A stretch of 35,749 nt of DNA from Verrucomicrobiota bacterium (GCA_019241085.1 JAFAXH010000113.1:1-35749), one strand, 5' to 3'. Positions 16,718 through 24,892 are shown, counted from the first letter of the stretch. The notes: a model not told the origin generated them from the letters alone. A program made the numbers and translations.

Positions 16718-17137
16718 TCCGTTGCCAGCGTTGCCATTGAGGAGCGGTCCGGAATGAATTTTTGGCTTCTGCCGTTCAGCAGCATCTTACCATCCAACCC
16801 GGGCCGTCTTTCACAAAACCTACTACGTTTCTCGCAGCAGGACCGATATAATATTTGTCCGGTTATTCAATAGATCGGGTGGTTTAAGCACAGGCGTCTC
16901 CTGGCGCGCGCAAATCAGCTTGTCACTTTGCCGCACGCGGCGGCAAGCAGCCGGTGGGTGACGAGCTAATTCAACCTCGCCTCGGTCATCCACGCCAAGA
17001 GCAACCTGACCAGCGCAGGCCAACCCGCGCCGAGCGGCGGTATTGCCATATACGGGGGCCTGCGCGCCGCGCGTCCCAAGCGCACCGCCGTCGCGCAAAA
17101 AACTCCGCGTCCCGCCAGCGCCGCCCGCCGCCTGCTT
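16718..17137. other. Intergenic stretch between WG-repeat lipoprotein A and beta-helix copy 7
   Basis: The 420 bases between the start of the leftward WG gene and the stop of the leftward beta-helix gene hold no convincing gene. An AT-rich patch at about 16845-16875 contains a perfect TATAAT (16847-16852, plus strand) and TTGAAT on the minus strand, and may hold the promoter of the WG gene. The segment 16970-17090 has an open, protein-like frame on the plus strand but no start or recognisable motif. Confidence 0.4.
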
Positions 17138-18190
17138 TCACTGCGGAGCATAGGTGCCGATGGAGCCGGTCGCCGTGTTGTGGGCCACGGTGTTGTTGCC
17201 GCGCGAGCTGATGGTCGCCGCCTGGCTGTTGCTGATGTTGTAAGCCGTCGCGTTGTCCGTGATCGCGCAGGCGTCCAAGCGCACGGCCGCGCCGCCGCCG
17301 TCCGCGTTGATGCCCACGTTGTTCGAGCTGATCGAGCAGTTGAGCAGGCTGATCTGCCCGCTAACGCCGGCATCGACGCCGGTGGGATTGTTGAAGATCG
17401 CGCAGCCTTGCAGGGTCAATGTGCCGCCCGCGCCGTTCACGCCGGTGTTCTTGTTGTTCGCCGCGGTGCAGGCCAGCAAGACTCCGCTCGCCCCGTTCGA
17501 GACAGAGAAGCCGGTGTAGTTGCGTGCCGCCACGCAATCGTGGGCCATGACTTTGGTGGAGAAATAGGTGGTGATGCCCTCCCCGCAGGATTCAAACTGG
17601 CAGCCCTCAAAGGTCGTCGTCAACGCCACGCCGTTCACGCCGGCGACGAGGGCATTATTGGAGCAGTTGCGCAGCTTGCAGCGGGTCATAAGCAGGCTGG
17701 CGGGCGAGCCGCTGGTAAAGTTCACGCCGATGAAGGTGAAGCCCTGGATGACGCATTCGCTGACGTTGAGCGTGCCGACGTTGGCCACATTGATGCCGTA
17801 GCTGGCGCCGCCCGAGCCGCCGGTGTTCTCGATGGTCAGCCCGCGCAAGGCGACGATGTCGCTCGCGCCGGCATTGACCGTGATGGCCGTGGCGCCGCTG
17901 GCGCTCACGCTGATAAGGCCGGTGACGCCCGGCGGGCAGGTGATGGTGACGCTCTTGGCGATGGCCAGCGCTCCGTAGCCGGCGGTGTCTAGCGCGACGA
18001 CTTCACCGCCCGCCGCAAGCCCGTCGTGGGCGGCTTGGAAGTTGCGCTTGGGATTGCCGCGGCTGCCGTCGTTCGCGTCGTTGCCCGTGGAGGCAACGTA
18101 GAGTTTCGTGGCTTGGGCATGGAGTGCCCCGCTGGGCAGCAGGAGAAAGCAGAAGCCGAGCATTAACCTAGCGCGCAGAGAGGTTTTCAT
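17138..18190 (-). CDS. Secreted beta-helix protein, copy 7 (inverted, longer)
   Basis: A 350-residue exported protein on the opposite strand to the array. The frame is open to 18517, but the ATG at 18190 has a standard signal peptide (LMLGFCFLLLPSGALHAQ) and the conserved pre-start motif. The N-block is KLYVASTGNDANDGSRGNPK, VVALDTAGYGALAIAKS and CPPGVTGLISVS. It is about 60 residues longer than the array copies and has extra rungs (VSECVIQGF, MTRCKLRNCS, FEGCQFESCG, AHDCVAARN, LQGCAIFNN, LLNCSISSN, LDACAITDN). The tail keeps SRGNNTVAHN but ends GTYAPQ, a diverged form of GTYSAK. It lies between the two WG-repeat lipoproteins. Confidence 0.75.
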   Translation of the reverse strand: MKTSLRARLMLGFCFLLLPSGALHAQATKLYVASTGNDANDGSRGNPKRNFQAAHDGLAAGGEVVALDTAGYGALAIAKSVTITCPPGVTGLISVSASGATAITVNAGASDIVALRGLTIENTGGSGGASYGINVANVGTLNVSECVIQGFTFIGVNFTSGSPASLLMTRCKLRNCSNNALVAGVNGVALTTTFEGCQFESCGEGITTYFSTKVMAHDCVAARNYTGFSVSNGASGVLLACTAANNKNTGVNGAGGTLTLQGCAIFNNPTGVDAGVSGQISLLNCSISSNNVGINADGGGAAVRLDACAITDNATAYNISNSQAATISSRGNNTVAHNTATGSIGTYAPQ

Positions 18191-18196
18191 GCTCTC

Positions 18197-18203
18197 AGTA
18201 TCG
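18197..18203 (-). promoter_or_regulatory. Conserved pre-start motif CGATACT, candidate -10 of a leaderless promoter (copy 7)
   Basis: On the minus strand CGATACT-GAGAG-CATGAAA precedes the start of copy 7 with the same five-base spacing as at copies 3 and 6. Further upstream AACCGTCC also matches the region before copy 6. Confidence 0.35.
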
Positions 18204-18386
18204 CAACCATCCGGCGGGACGGTTGCTTGATGCCAGTCCGCGAGTCCATCCGCGACACCCGTGGCAGGCGAGGGGAAAACGGTGCCGGCTGCGCTCTGCC
18301 GGCCGGCTTGCAGTCCGAAATTATCGAGGCGCACTTGCGATGGAGGGTCGCGTTGCGCGCCGGCCGCTGTTATCACTGCTCGCGGC

Positions 18387-19397
18387 ATGACTTTTCCCCA
18401 ACTCTTTGCGCCACCGGTGCCGCGCCGCCTGGTCAGATGGCACGGCTCGCTCCTCGGGCTGACGACGCTCCTGCTCGTGGCGGTGGCGACAAGCGGTTGT
18501 TCGCGCCAGCCTGCCACGCATCAGCGCGAGCCGGCGCGGCTTTTCCCGGTGCGCATCGAGGGGAAGTTCGGTTTTGTCGATCGCGAGGGAGCCGTCGCGA
18601 TTCCGCCGCGTTTCGAGGCCGCGCGGCTGTTCTCCGAAGGCGTCGCCGCGGTGCGCTCAGGCGTGAAGTGGGGATACATCGATCCCACGGGCAAGGAGAC
18701 GGTCGCCGCGCAGTTCGATGCGGCGGGGGATTTTTGCGAAGGCTTGGCGCGGGTGCGCGGCAACGGCGGTCGCTGGGGCTTCATCGGCCCAACGGGCAAA
18801 CCGGTGATCGAGGCGCAGTTCGACGACGCCGGCGACTTCAACGGTGGCCACGCGCCGGTTCGCTCAGGTGCAAAATGGCAGTTCATCGACCGCCGCGGCC
18901 GGCCGGCGTTCGAGCGGCAGTTCGACGGCGCGCACGCCTTTTCCGAGGAGCTTGCTTCGGTGAACGTCGGCGGCAAGATGGAGGAGGATGGCGTTTTCAG
19001 CGGCGGCGTCTGGGGATACATCGACGCGCGTGGGCGCGACGCCATCGGCTTGCAGTTCCAGGGCGCGCGAGATTTTCACGAAGGCCGTGCCGCCGTGCGC
19101 GATGCCCACACCTGGGGCTTCATCGACGCCAAGGGCGCGCCGGTTTTCGCGAAGCGTTTCCTCGGGGTGGGTGATTTTTGCGAAGGCCGCGCGCTGGCCG
19201 TGAACGACGAGGGCTGGGGCTACATCGGCGTTGATGGCACCTGGGCGCTGAAGACCGACTTCCCCGGCGCCACACGCTTCAGCGGCGGCCGCGCCGTGGT
19301 CGAGCGCGACAGCAGCAAGGGGCGCTGGGAGCTGATTGACCTTGCGGGGCAGAAAGTCGGCCGCGCGGACTTCGAGATGCCAGGCACGTTTGAATAA
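18387..19397 (+). CDS. WG-repeat lipoprotein B
   Basis: A 336-residue protein. The ATG at 18387 gives a lipoprotein signal (LLGLTTLLLVAVATSGC, Cys at about 36); the frame is open further up but without a signal there. Unlike paralogue A it has almost no linker before the eight WG repeats (FGFVDREG, KWGYIDPTG, RWGFIGPTG, KWQFIDRRG, VWGYIDARG, TWGFIDAKG, WGYIGVDG, RWELIDLAG). The repeat-4 insertion (VNVGGKMEEDGVFSGG) corresponds to that of paralogue A. Probably anchored in the outer or inner membrane and facing the periplasm or the outside. It is divergent from beta-helix copy 7 across about 195 bases. Confidence 0.8.
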   Translation: MTFPQLFAPPVPRRLVRWHGSLLGLTTLLLVAVATSGCSRQPATHQREPARLFPVRIEGKFGFVDREGAVAIPPRFEAARLFSEGVAAVRSGVKWGYIDPTGKETVAAQFDAAGDFCEGLARVRGNGGRWGFIGPTGKPVIEAQFDDAGDFNGGHAPVRSGAKWQFIDRRGRPAFERQFDGAHAFSEELASVNVGGKMEEDGVFSGGVWGYIDARGRDAIGLQFQGARDFHEGRAAVRDAHTWGFIDAKGAPVFAKRFLGVGDFCEGRALAVNDEGWGYIGVDGTWALKTDFPGATRFSGGRAVVERDSSKGRWELIDLAGQKVGRADFEMPGTFE

Positions 19398-19760
19398 AGC
19401 ATCCCGCGTGTTTACGGAGGATAGTCCAGGCAGTGAGCGAGCACTTTCTTAGGAGATTCCACTACCGAATTTATGATTTGGACGGAAGGATTTATCCGAT
19501 CATGAACTAAGCGGCAACTTTGCATTCCCGCGAAGTAATAAACTACCTTATCCGCGGCGAGAAAGAGAATCGAAGTTCCGTGTAAGCACCGCACTGGCCA
19601 ATGAAATTTTCTACCACCGCCAAGCCATGGGAAGTTCCCTGCTGCGGTGCGACCTTCTTGTTCGGCACAGGTCCATCGGGAAGGTTTCAGCATGTTTTCT
19701 TTGGCTAACCGGTGTGCTTGTTTTTAAGTTGGAACTGTTGACGGCCTTTCGTTGATCTCT
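19398..19760. other. Intergenic stretch before the polysaccharide-export genes
   Basis: These 363 bases are visibly richer in A+T than the flanking genes. No convincing gene is present: a 93-codon frame on the minus strand (19412-19693) has no family likeness. The stretch separates the beta-helix/WG island from the ABC ATPase-sulfotransferase pair and may mark a junction of regions with different history. Confidence 0.4.
19701..19728 (+). promoter_or_regulatory. Weak candidate promoter for the ABC ATPase-sulfotransferase pair
   Basis: TTGGCT, a 16-base spacer and TTTAAG lie 32 bases before the ATG at 19761. Both hexamers are only partial matches to the sigma-70 consensus. Confidence 0.25.
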
Positions 19761-21215
19761 ATGTCCTCGGACGTTGTTCTCCGCACCGAAAATCTTGGCA
19801 AGACCTATTCGATTTGGCCGACACCGATGGCTCGTTTGCAAGCGCCGATCCTGCGACGCCTGGTAAAACTTCCTCTGCTGCCACGGCGAACGCGCGAGCG
19901 CTGGAAGGGAAAGGCCGCGGACGCGCAACGCCTTTTTCACGCCTTGCGGGGAGTTTCGATTTCGGTGCGTCGTGGTCAGAGCGTCGGCATCGTGGGGCGC
20001 AACGGTTCGGGCAAATCGACCCTGCTTCAATTGATCGCCGGCACGCTGACGCCGTCCGCTGGTCAGGTGGAAGTTACCGGCCGGGTCGGGGCGCTGCTGG
20101 AACTTGGTTCGGGTTTCAATCCGGAGTTCACGGGACGGGAGAATGCCTTGCTCAGCGCCACCGTGCTGGGCTTTGATCGCGAACAACTCAACGCGCGCTT
20201 CGAGCAAATTTTGGCTTTCGCGGAAATTGGCGCCTTCATTGACCAACCAGTCAAGACCTATTCCAGCGGCATGATGCTGCGGCTGGCTTTTGCGGTGAAC
20301 ATTCACCTCGAGCCTGACATCCTGATTATCGACGAGGCGCTTTCCGTTGGCGATGTCGCCTTTCAACGCAAGTGCATCTCGCGCATCGAACAGTTCAGGC
20401 GCGACGGAGGAACACTCTTGCTGGTTTCACATGACCCTGGATCGGTCGTTGCCCTTTGTGACCATGCCGTGTTGCTCGAACGAGGAGAAGTCTTGCTTCA
20501 GGACAAGCCCAAGCTGGTTACCTCGCAGTATTACAAGCTAGCCTTCGCACCCGCCGACCGGTATGAGGAGGTAAAAGCTGAAGTGATGAGTGGCGTAGTC
20601 GTCTCCGCGGTGCCGCAGGCTTGTGGTTCTGTGAATGGTAACCAGTTCAATGATGAAGCGCACAGCCTGACGTCATCATCGACTCGCGCGTTTTACTTGC
20701 CTACCATGATTTCCCAGAGTGTGATCTCCTATCCGTCGCAAGGCGCGCGCATCGAAGCCCCGCGCGTTTTGGATGCTGACGGCAACCCGGTAAACATGCT
20801 CGTGCGCGGCGAGCGTTATGCCTACGAATATACGGTGACCTTCAATTCCTTGTGCTTCCGGGTGAGCTTTGGCATGGCCATCAAGACGGTTGGCGGCATT
20901 GAACTGGGCGCTTCTGGCTCGGGGAGTGAGGAGCAACTGCTGCCGGTGGTGGAACCCGGCACCTGCTTGACGATCCGGCACGAATTCGATTGCCGACTCT
21001 TACCGGGAGTTTATTTCCTGAATGCCGGGACGAGCGGGGTGGTCGGTCAGGACCGCAAATTTCTGCACCGACTCGTCGATGCCTACCTCTTTCGTGTTCA
21101 GGATGAGCCGGGCCTGCCGTTGCTGGGATTTGTCGATTTCGGCGGGACCGTCGCCGTCTTTGATCAGGCCGGGCATGAGATCACCAACCGGCGGTTGCCG
21201 GTTGCGAGCGTTTGA
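19761..21215 (+). CDS. Wzt-like ABC transporter ATPase with C-terminal glycan-recognition domain
   Basis: A 484-residue cytosolic ATPase of the polysaccharide/O-antigen export type. Walker A is GRNGSGKST (79-87), the signature is TYSSGMMLRLAFA (166-178), Walker B is ILIIDE (187-192) and the H-loop is SHD (His224). The segment VGALLELGSGFNPEFTGREN (109-128) is typical of Wzt/TagH-type ATPases. After a Ser/Asn-rich linker (about 275-315) comes a beta-rich domain (about 320-475) corresponding to the Wzt C-terminal domain, which in known systems binds the finished, capped glycan. A TTG at 19752 is also possible; the ATG at 19761 is preferred. No Wzm-type permease is in the window. The stop overlaps the next start by four bases. 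Confidence 0.88.
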   Translation: MSSDVVLRTENLGKTYSIWPTPMARLQAPILRRLVKLPLLPRRTRERWKGKAADAQRLFHALRGVSISVRRGQSVGIVGRNGSGKSTLLQLIAGTLTPSAGQVEVTGRVGALLELGSGFNPEFTGRENALLSATVLGFDREQLNARFEQILAFAEIGAFIDQPVKTYSSGMMLRLAFAVNIHLEPDILIIDEALSVGDVAFQRKCISRIEQFRRDGGTLLLVSHDPGSVVALCDHAVLLERGEVLLQDKPKLVTSQYYKLAFAPADRYEEVKAEVMSGVVVSAVPQACGSVNGNQFNDEAHSLTSSSTRAFYLPTMISQSVISYPSQGARIEAPRVLDADGNPVNMLVRGERYAYEYTVTFNSLCFRVSFGMAIKTVGGIELGASGSGSEEQLLPVVEPGTCLTIRHEFDCRLLPGVYFLNAGTSGVVGQDRKFLHRLVDAYLFRVQDEPGLPLLGFVDFGGTVAVFDQAGHEITNRRLPVASV

Positions 21216-23485
21216 TCGGGGCCGCCTTGCACTCGCTGGGTTTTTGCTTGCCTTGTAACGGGACGAAACTGAGCCTAACGTGCTCTTTCAAACCTCCTTT
21301 TGTTTTGAAGCGAAGTGCGTCCGTCCAAGAGCTTACCAGGCAGGAAAACAGGCGTCGGCGCTGTCTGCTCGTGCTCGGTATGCACCGCAGCGGCACTTCG
21401 GCCGTTGCTGGGACTCTTTCTGCCCTGGGTGTCGATCTTGGCTGCGACTTGATGCCGCCTGCCGGGGGCAATCCTTTTGGTTACTTTGAGCACCAAGGCG
21501 TGGTCGCGCTCAATGAAGAGTTGTTAGCCACAGCCGGCAGCGCCTGGCACCGGCCGCTGACCACGCAGGGGGCTGCCCATGCCGTCACGTCCCGGCCGGA
21601 CGCCGTCGCGCACGTCAGCCTTGCCTTGCACGAGCAGTTCCATCAGTCGCCGCTTTGGGGTTTGAAAGACCCGCGGCTTTGCCGTCTGCTGCCGGTGTGG
21701 CTGCGGCTGCTCGCCGATCTGCGCAGCGAGCCGTGTGCTGTCATCGTGGTGCGTCATCCGCAGGAAGTCGTTGATTCGCTCTATCGTCGCGACGGGATAG
21801 CGCGTGAGGAGGGCTATTCGCTTTGGCTCCAGCATGTGCTGGCTGCGGAAGCCGCCACGCGTTCCGCCAAGATTCCACGCGCCTTCGTGACTTACGAGGC
21901 AATCCTGGCCGACTGGCGCACCACGGCTGACAAAGTCGCGCACGCGTTGGGGCTGACCTGGCCCATCGCCCCGGCTGCGGCCGCTACGCGTATCGAGTCA
22001 TTTCTTTATCCCAAGTTTCATCACGAAAAGACTGGCCCCGCGGATCTGTGTCCCGCGGCCCCGCGTCACGTCTTCCAGCTTCTCACCCGCCTGGCAGAAA
22101 AGGGTGAAAATCCGCGCGTCCACCGGCAACTGGACCAGTTTCACCAAGCGTTTGAAGGTGCCATCGACTTGCTGCCGGCCGTTCTGCCGTTTGCTCCTGC
22201 TCCGCCGCTGACCTTCGAGCCGCCTCAGAGTCCCTTCGAGGAGGTGGCGTTCCAAATCTTTTTTCCGCGCCCGCACGGCTATGGCGAGGATTACAGCCTG
22301 CTCCACCGTTATCGTTCGGGCTTAGGCTGGCGGTGCTTGCAGAGCCGGCTGCCGCTCAGCGACATCAACCTCGACCGCGGGTTGAGGCTCGACCCGGCAA
22401 GCTGCGTTGCGCTCGTGGAAATCGGCCGCGTCGCCATCATTTCCGAACTGGATGGCCGCACGGTGTGGAGCGCGCACACTTTGGAGGATTTCGATCGCTT
22501 TCAGATTTCCGGAACCGCCCTGCGGCTTCCGCACGAACGGCACTTGGTCCTCTTCAGCCACGGCATTGATCCGCAGATCTATTTGCCCAGAATCGAGCTG
22601 CCGAAAACCAACGAACCGCTGCGGCTGGAAATCTGGATGCAGGCCCGCACCGGTGAACAAGGCCTGGCCGACTGGCTGCCACCCTGGCTGGAGTCTGTCG
22701 CTGCTTTGCGCACGCACAGCGAGCTGACAGCGGCGCAGTGCGCCGAGCTGGGCCGGGAGCTATCCCGGGCGCACCGGGATTTGGAAGCAGCTAACATCGC
22801 AGGAACTGAAAGCGCCAGGCAACTTGCCGAGGTGCGCGCGCAACTGGAAGGAGTGCAGACGGCCTGCGATGCGGCTGCCGCCCTGGTGCAAACTCGGGAC
22901 GCGGAAATTCTCGCTACCCGGACGGAATTGGCTGAACTGCGAGCCGCCCTCAGCGCCGGTCAGGAAGCCATCCGCCTCACTGAAGCAGAGCTACTCGCGA
23001 GCCGGGCAGACGTTGCGCGTCTGCACGAGGAGTTGACGGATTTGCAAACCGAGCGACAACGCTTTGAGGAAGAATTGGCAGGCTCACGCACCGAACTTAA
23101 CAAGACGCAGGCAATCCTGGCCGGTGAACAGGGTGCCCGCCAGACAGCCGAAACCAAGCTGAAAGAAGCATTGGCGAGGTTTGAGGCCGGTCAGGAACGA
23201 CTCACCACAACGGAGGCCACGCTGGCCGCGGTGCAGACAAATTTAGCGGAAGCTGAACAACGCTGGGTGGAGCGATCGCTCCAAGAGGAACAGGGCCGAA
23301 CATCGCGGTTGCAATCAAAACTGGCCGGTTTTTGGCGCGCGTTTTTTACGAGTGTGCCAGTCAGTTCGCATGACTCCACGCCCGATGCGGTGCTCTCGCA
23401 TGGAGTGGAAAGGCAGGGCTTGCATCGTGCCTTTAAGCCTGCCCATCGCGGCGTGGAAGTTAATGATAGCAACGGCCATCATTGA
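21212..23485 (+). CDS. Sulfotransferase fused to a long coiled coil, candidate glycan chain terminator/ruler
   Basis: A 757-residue protein whose TTG start overlaps the ATPase stop (TTGA), indicating translational coupling. A later in-frame TTG near 21303 is possible; the conserved fold begins at about residue 51. Domains: a PAPS-dependent sulfotransferase-like P-loop (LVLGMHRSGTSAVAGTL, 53-69) with the second nucleotide-binding segment VIVVRHPQEVVDSLYRR (177-193); a middle beta-rich region of unknown type (about 340-480); a continuous coiled coil at about 500-700, rich in Ala, Glu, Leu and Gln; then a short amphipathic segment RLQSKLAGFWRAFFTSV (699-715) and a polar tail. No transmembrane helix. 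Known sulfotransferases use PAPS to sulfate glycans. The architecture recalls WbdD (modifying enzyme, coiled-coil ruler, amphipathic membrane helix). Confidence 0.75.
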   Translation: MIGAALHSLGFCLPCNGTKLSLTCSFKPPFVLKRSASVQELTRQENRRRRCLLVLGMHRSGTSAVAGTLSALGVDLGCDLMPPAGGNPFGYFEHQGVVALNEELLATAGSAWHRPLTTQGAAHAVTSRPDAVAHVSLALHEQFHQSPLWGLKDPRLCRLLPVWLRLLADLRSEPCAVIVVRHPQEVVDSLYRRDGIAREEGYSLWLQHVLAAEAATRSAKIPRAFVTYEAILADWRTTADKVAHALGLTWPIAPAAAATRIESFLYPKFHHEKTGPADLCPAAPRHVFQLLTRLAEKGENPRVHRQLDQFHQAFEGAIDLLPAVLPFAPAPPLTFEPPQSPFEEVAFQIFFPRPHGYGEDYSLLHRYRSGLGWRCLQSRLPLSDINLDRGLRLDPASCVALVEIGRVAIISELDGRTVWSAHTLEDFDRFQISGTALRLPHERHLVLFSHGIDPQIYLPRIELPKTNEPLRLEIWMQARTGEQGLADWLPPWLESVAALRTHSELTAAQCAELGRELSRAHRDLEAANIAGTESARQLAEVRAQLEGVQTACDAAAALVQTRDAEILATRTELAELRAALSAGQEAIRLTEAELLASRADVARLHEELTDLQTERQRFEEELAGSRTELNKTQAILAGEQGARQTAETKLKEALARFEAGQERLTTTEATLAAVQTNLAEAEQRWVERSLQEEQGRTSRLQSKLAGFWRAFFTSVPVSSHDSTPDAVLSHGVERQGLHRAFKPAHRGVEVNDSNGHH

Positions 23486-23659
23486 AAGTTAAAATAACTC
23501 TAACGCACTGCCCCCCTCGCAAGGTGCGCCTCAAGCTAACTGATGCTGGGAAACCGTGACCGGACACACCTTTTTTAGACGACAAGTAACGCTTTTCCCC
23601 GCAACAAAGGATTGAAAGGCGCAACCCTGAAAGCAGTAAAATCGTCGCCGCCCCCGCGC

Positions 23660-24433
23660 ATGAAAGTCAGCGCCCTCTCGCTGCCGCTCACCCCGCTCTC
23701 CAACGGACGCTGGCGCCGCTTGGTGCTGCCCGCGCTGTGCCTTGGCCTGCTCGGCTTCATCTGCTGGATCACCGCCCGCAAGGTGCTGGACCAGGACGAC
23801 AACCGGCAGGTGTCCAGCAGCGGCGGCCCTGGCTCCGTGGCGTGCGATTGCGGGCGCCAGGCAGTGACGCGGCTCCTGCATTCACCCGGCACCGCCCAAT
23901 GGCTGGAATCCTACGCCGAAAACATCGGTGGCAACCTCTGGCGCGCCACCGGCAAAATCGAGGCGCTGGACAGCACGGGTGCATGGACGGGCGAAGCGTG
24001 GGAAGTCATCTGCGAAGTCTCGGGCGACACCGCGACGCCGCGCTACGTCCGGCTCGGCACGCAGGAAAGCGGCAGCCGCCCCGCCGCCGCGGCTTCACAA
24101 CGGGTGCAAACGCAGTCCCCAGCGAGCCAGCCTGCTGCTTCCATCGCCAGTCCATCTGTTGTTGTGGCGAACCCTGCGCCTTCGCCCACGACGCCCAATC
24201 CTTTTCCCAGTCCGATCCCAGCAGCGGCACGGGCGGCTGCTTCCTCGCCTTCGCCGGAGCGTCCGGAATACTGCATCTTGAGCGAGCCAGTGACCATCGT
24301 GATCGCAAGCGGGGTGATTTCCTTCGACGCCGGCGAACAGGTGCAGGTGTTGGAGCGCCAAGGCGACAAAATGCTCGTCACCGACGGCCGTTACCGCGTC
24401 GAGCTCGACGCAGCAAAGCTGCGTCAACCGTGA
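23660..24433 (+). CDS. Membrane-anchored hypothetical protein
   Basis: A 257-residue protein with one N-terminal hydrophobic segment at about 19-38 (LVLPALCLGLLGFICWITAR), probably a membrane anchor with the rest outside the cytosol. The first exported part (about 60-135: LLHSPGTAQW... GNLWRATGKIEALDSTGAWTG) resembles a small domain seen in various phage and bacterial proteins with a K-SPSTAKF...G-VD-QN-FGA pattern; this likeness is by eye only. A Pro/Ala/Ser-rich linker (about 140-205) follows. The end (about 210-257) looks like an SH3-type beta domain (GEQVQVLERQGDKMLVTDGR). The ATG at 23660 is preferred over a TTG at 23612. Function unknown. Confidence 0.6.
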   Translation: MKVSALSLPLTPLSNGRWRRLVLPALCLGLLGFICWITARKVLDQDDNRQVSSSGGPGSVACDCGRQAVTRLLHSPGTAQWLESYAENIGGNLWRATGKIEALDSTGAWTGEAWEVICEVSGDTATPRYVRLGTQESGSRPAAAASQRVQTQSPASQPAASIASPSVVVANPAPSPTTPNPFPSPIPAAARAAASSPSPERPEYCILSEPVTIVIASGVISFDAGEQVQVLERQGDKMLVTDGRYRVELDAAKLRQP

Positions 24434-24558
24434 TCGTGCCGCGCGTTCGGGGGGCGGCAGGAAACGGCGAATGAGTGCAACGAAATGAGCTTGCCGCATG
24501 AGCGGCGCGACCTGCGGTTAGGCCCCAGCCCGATTCAAAACAACCGCGTCGATGGCGT

Positions 24559-24618
24559 CAAGTTATGTCGAGGAGAAATAACCCTAGGTTTTTCACATAA
24601 CTTGCTCTGAGAGAGCAA
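24559..24618. repeat. Two overlapping inverted repeats downstream of tRNA-Val
   Basis: CAAGTTATGT (24559-24568) and ACATAACTTG (24595-24604) form a perfect 10-bp inverted repeat around a 26-base loop. TTGCTCT-GAG-AGAGCAA (24602-24618) forms a second hairpin. The two share three bases, so they compete. They lie just past the 3' end of the tRNA on its own strand and may terminate or process its transcript, although no T tract is present. Confidence 0.5.
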
Positions 24619-24622
24619 TAAA

Positions 24623-24694
24623 TGCGCGATGCAGGGTTCGAACCTGCGACTTCTTGCGTGTGAAGCAAGCGCTCTACCACTGAGCTAATCGCGC
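24623..24694 (-). tRNA. tRNA-Val (anticodon CAC)
   Basis: On the minus strand the sequence folds as a complete cloverleaf: acceptor GCGCGAT/ATCGCGC, D stem GCTC/GAGC, anticodon stem CTTGC/GCAAG with loop TTCACAC (anticodon CAC, valine), a five-base variable loop, and T arm GCAGG-TTCGAAC-CCTGC. The discriminator is A. CCA is not encoded. Confidence 0.95.
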
Positions 24695-24850
24695 GGAGCA
24701 TTGGAGCCAACTTTGCACGGCCCTAGAAAGCGACTTCGGCAAATGGCGCCCGGTATTTATGCACAGCCCGTCCCAGCCAGCAAGTGGCATTGCCAGCGTC
24801 CTCGCGAGCACTTGGGCCATGCGGAGCGGCTTGCAGATTCGAGGCATCTC

Positions 24851-24889
24851 GGTAAGAGGTGATGCGCGTATCGAACGCGCGCTCTTACC
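24851..24889 (+). promoter_or_regulatory. Stem-loop in the leader immediately before the VanZ-family gene
   Basis: GGTAAGAG (24851-24858) pairs with CTCTTACC (24882-24889), and GCGCGT (24864-24869) pairs with ACGCGC (24875-24880) around an ATCGA loop. The element ends three bases before the ATG at 24893. A strong Shine-Dalgarno-like GAGGTGAT (24856-24863) is partly inside the outer stem and about 30 bases from that ATG, so folding could control ribosome access. Confidence 0.45.
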
Positions 24890-24892
24890 TTC

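Noticed and set aside
16970-17090. Plus-strand segment reading NLASVIHAKSNLTSAG, possibly a remnant of an exported repeat protein.
   Set aside because: It has a stop directly before it, no start and no match to the beta-helix block or tail, so it cannot be told from chance.
19412-19693. A 93-codon minus-strand frame in the AT-richer spacer before the ABC ATPase.
   Set aside because: Some stretches look protein-like, but there is no family, no signal and no clear ribosome-binding site; kept as intergenic.
24623-24694. A tRNA-targeted integration site (att) at tRNA-Val.
   Set aside because: No integrase, no duplicated tRNA 3' end and no flanking direct repeat were seen within the window.
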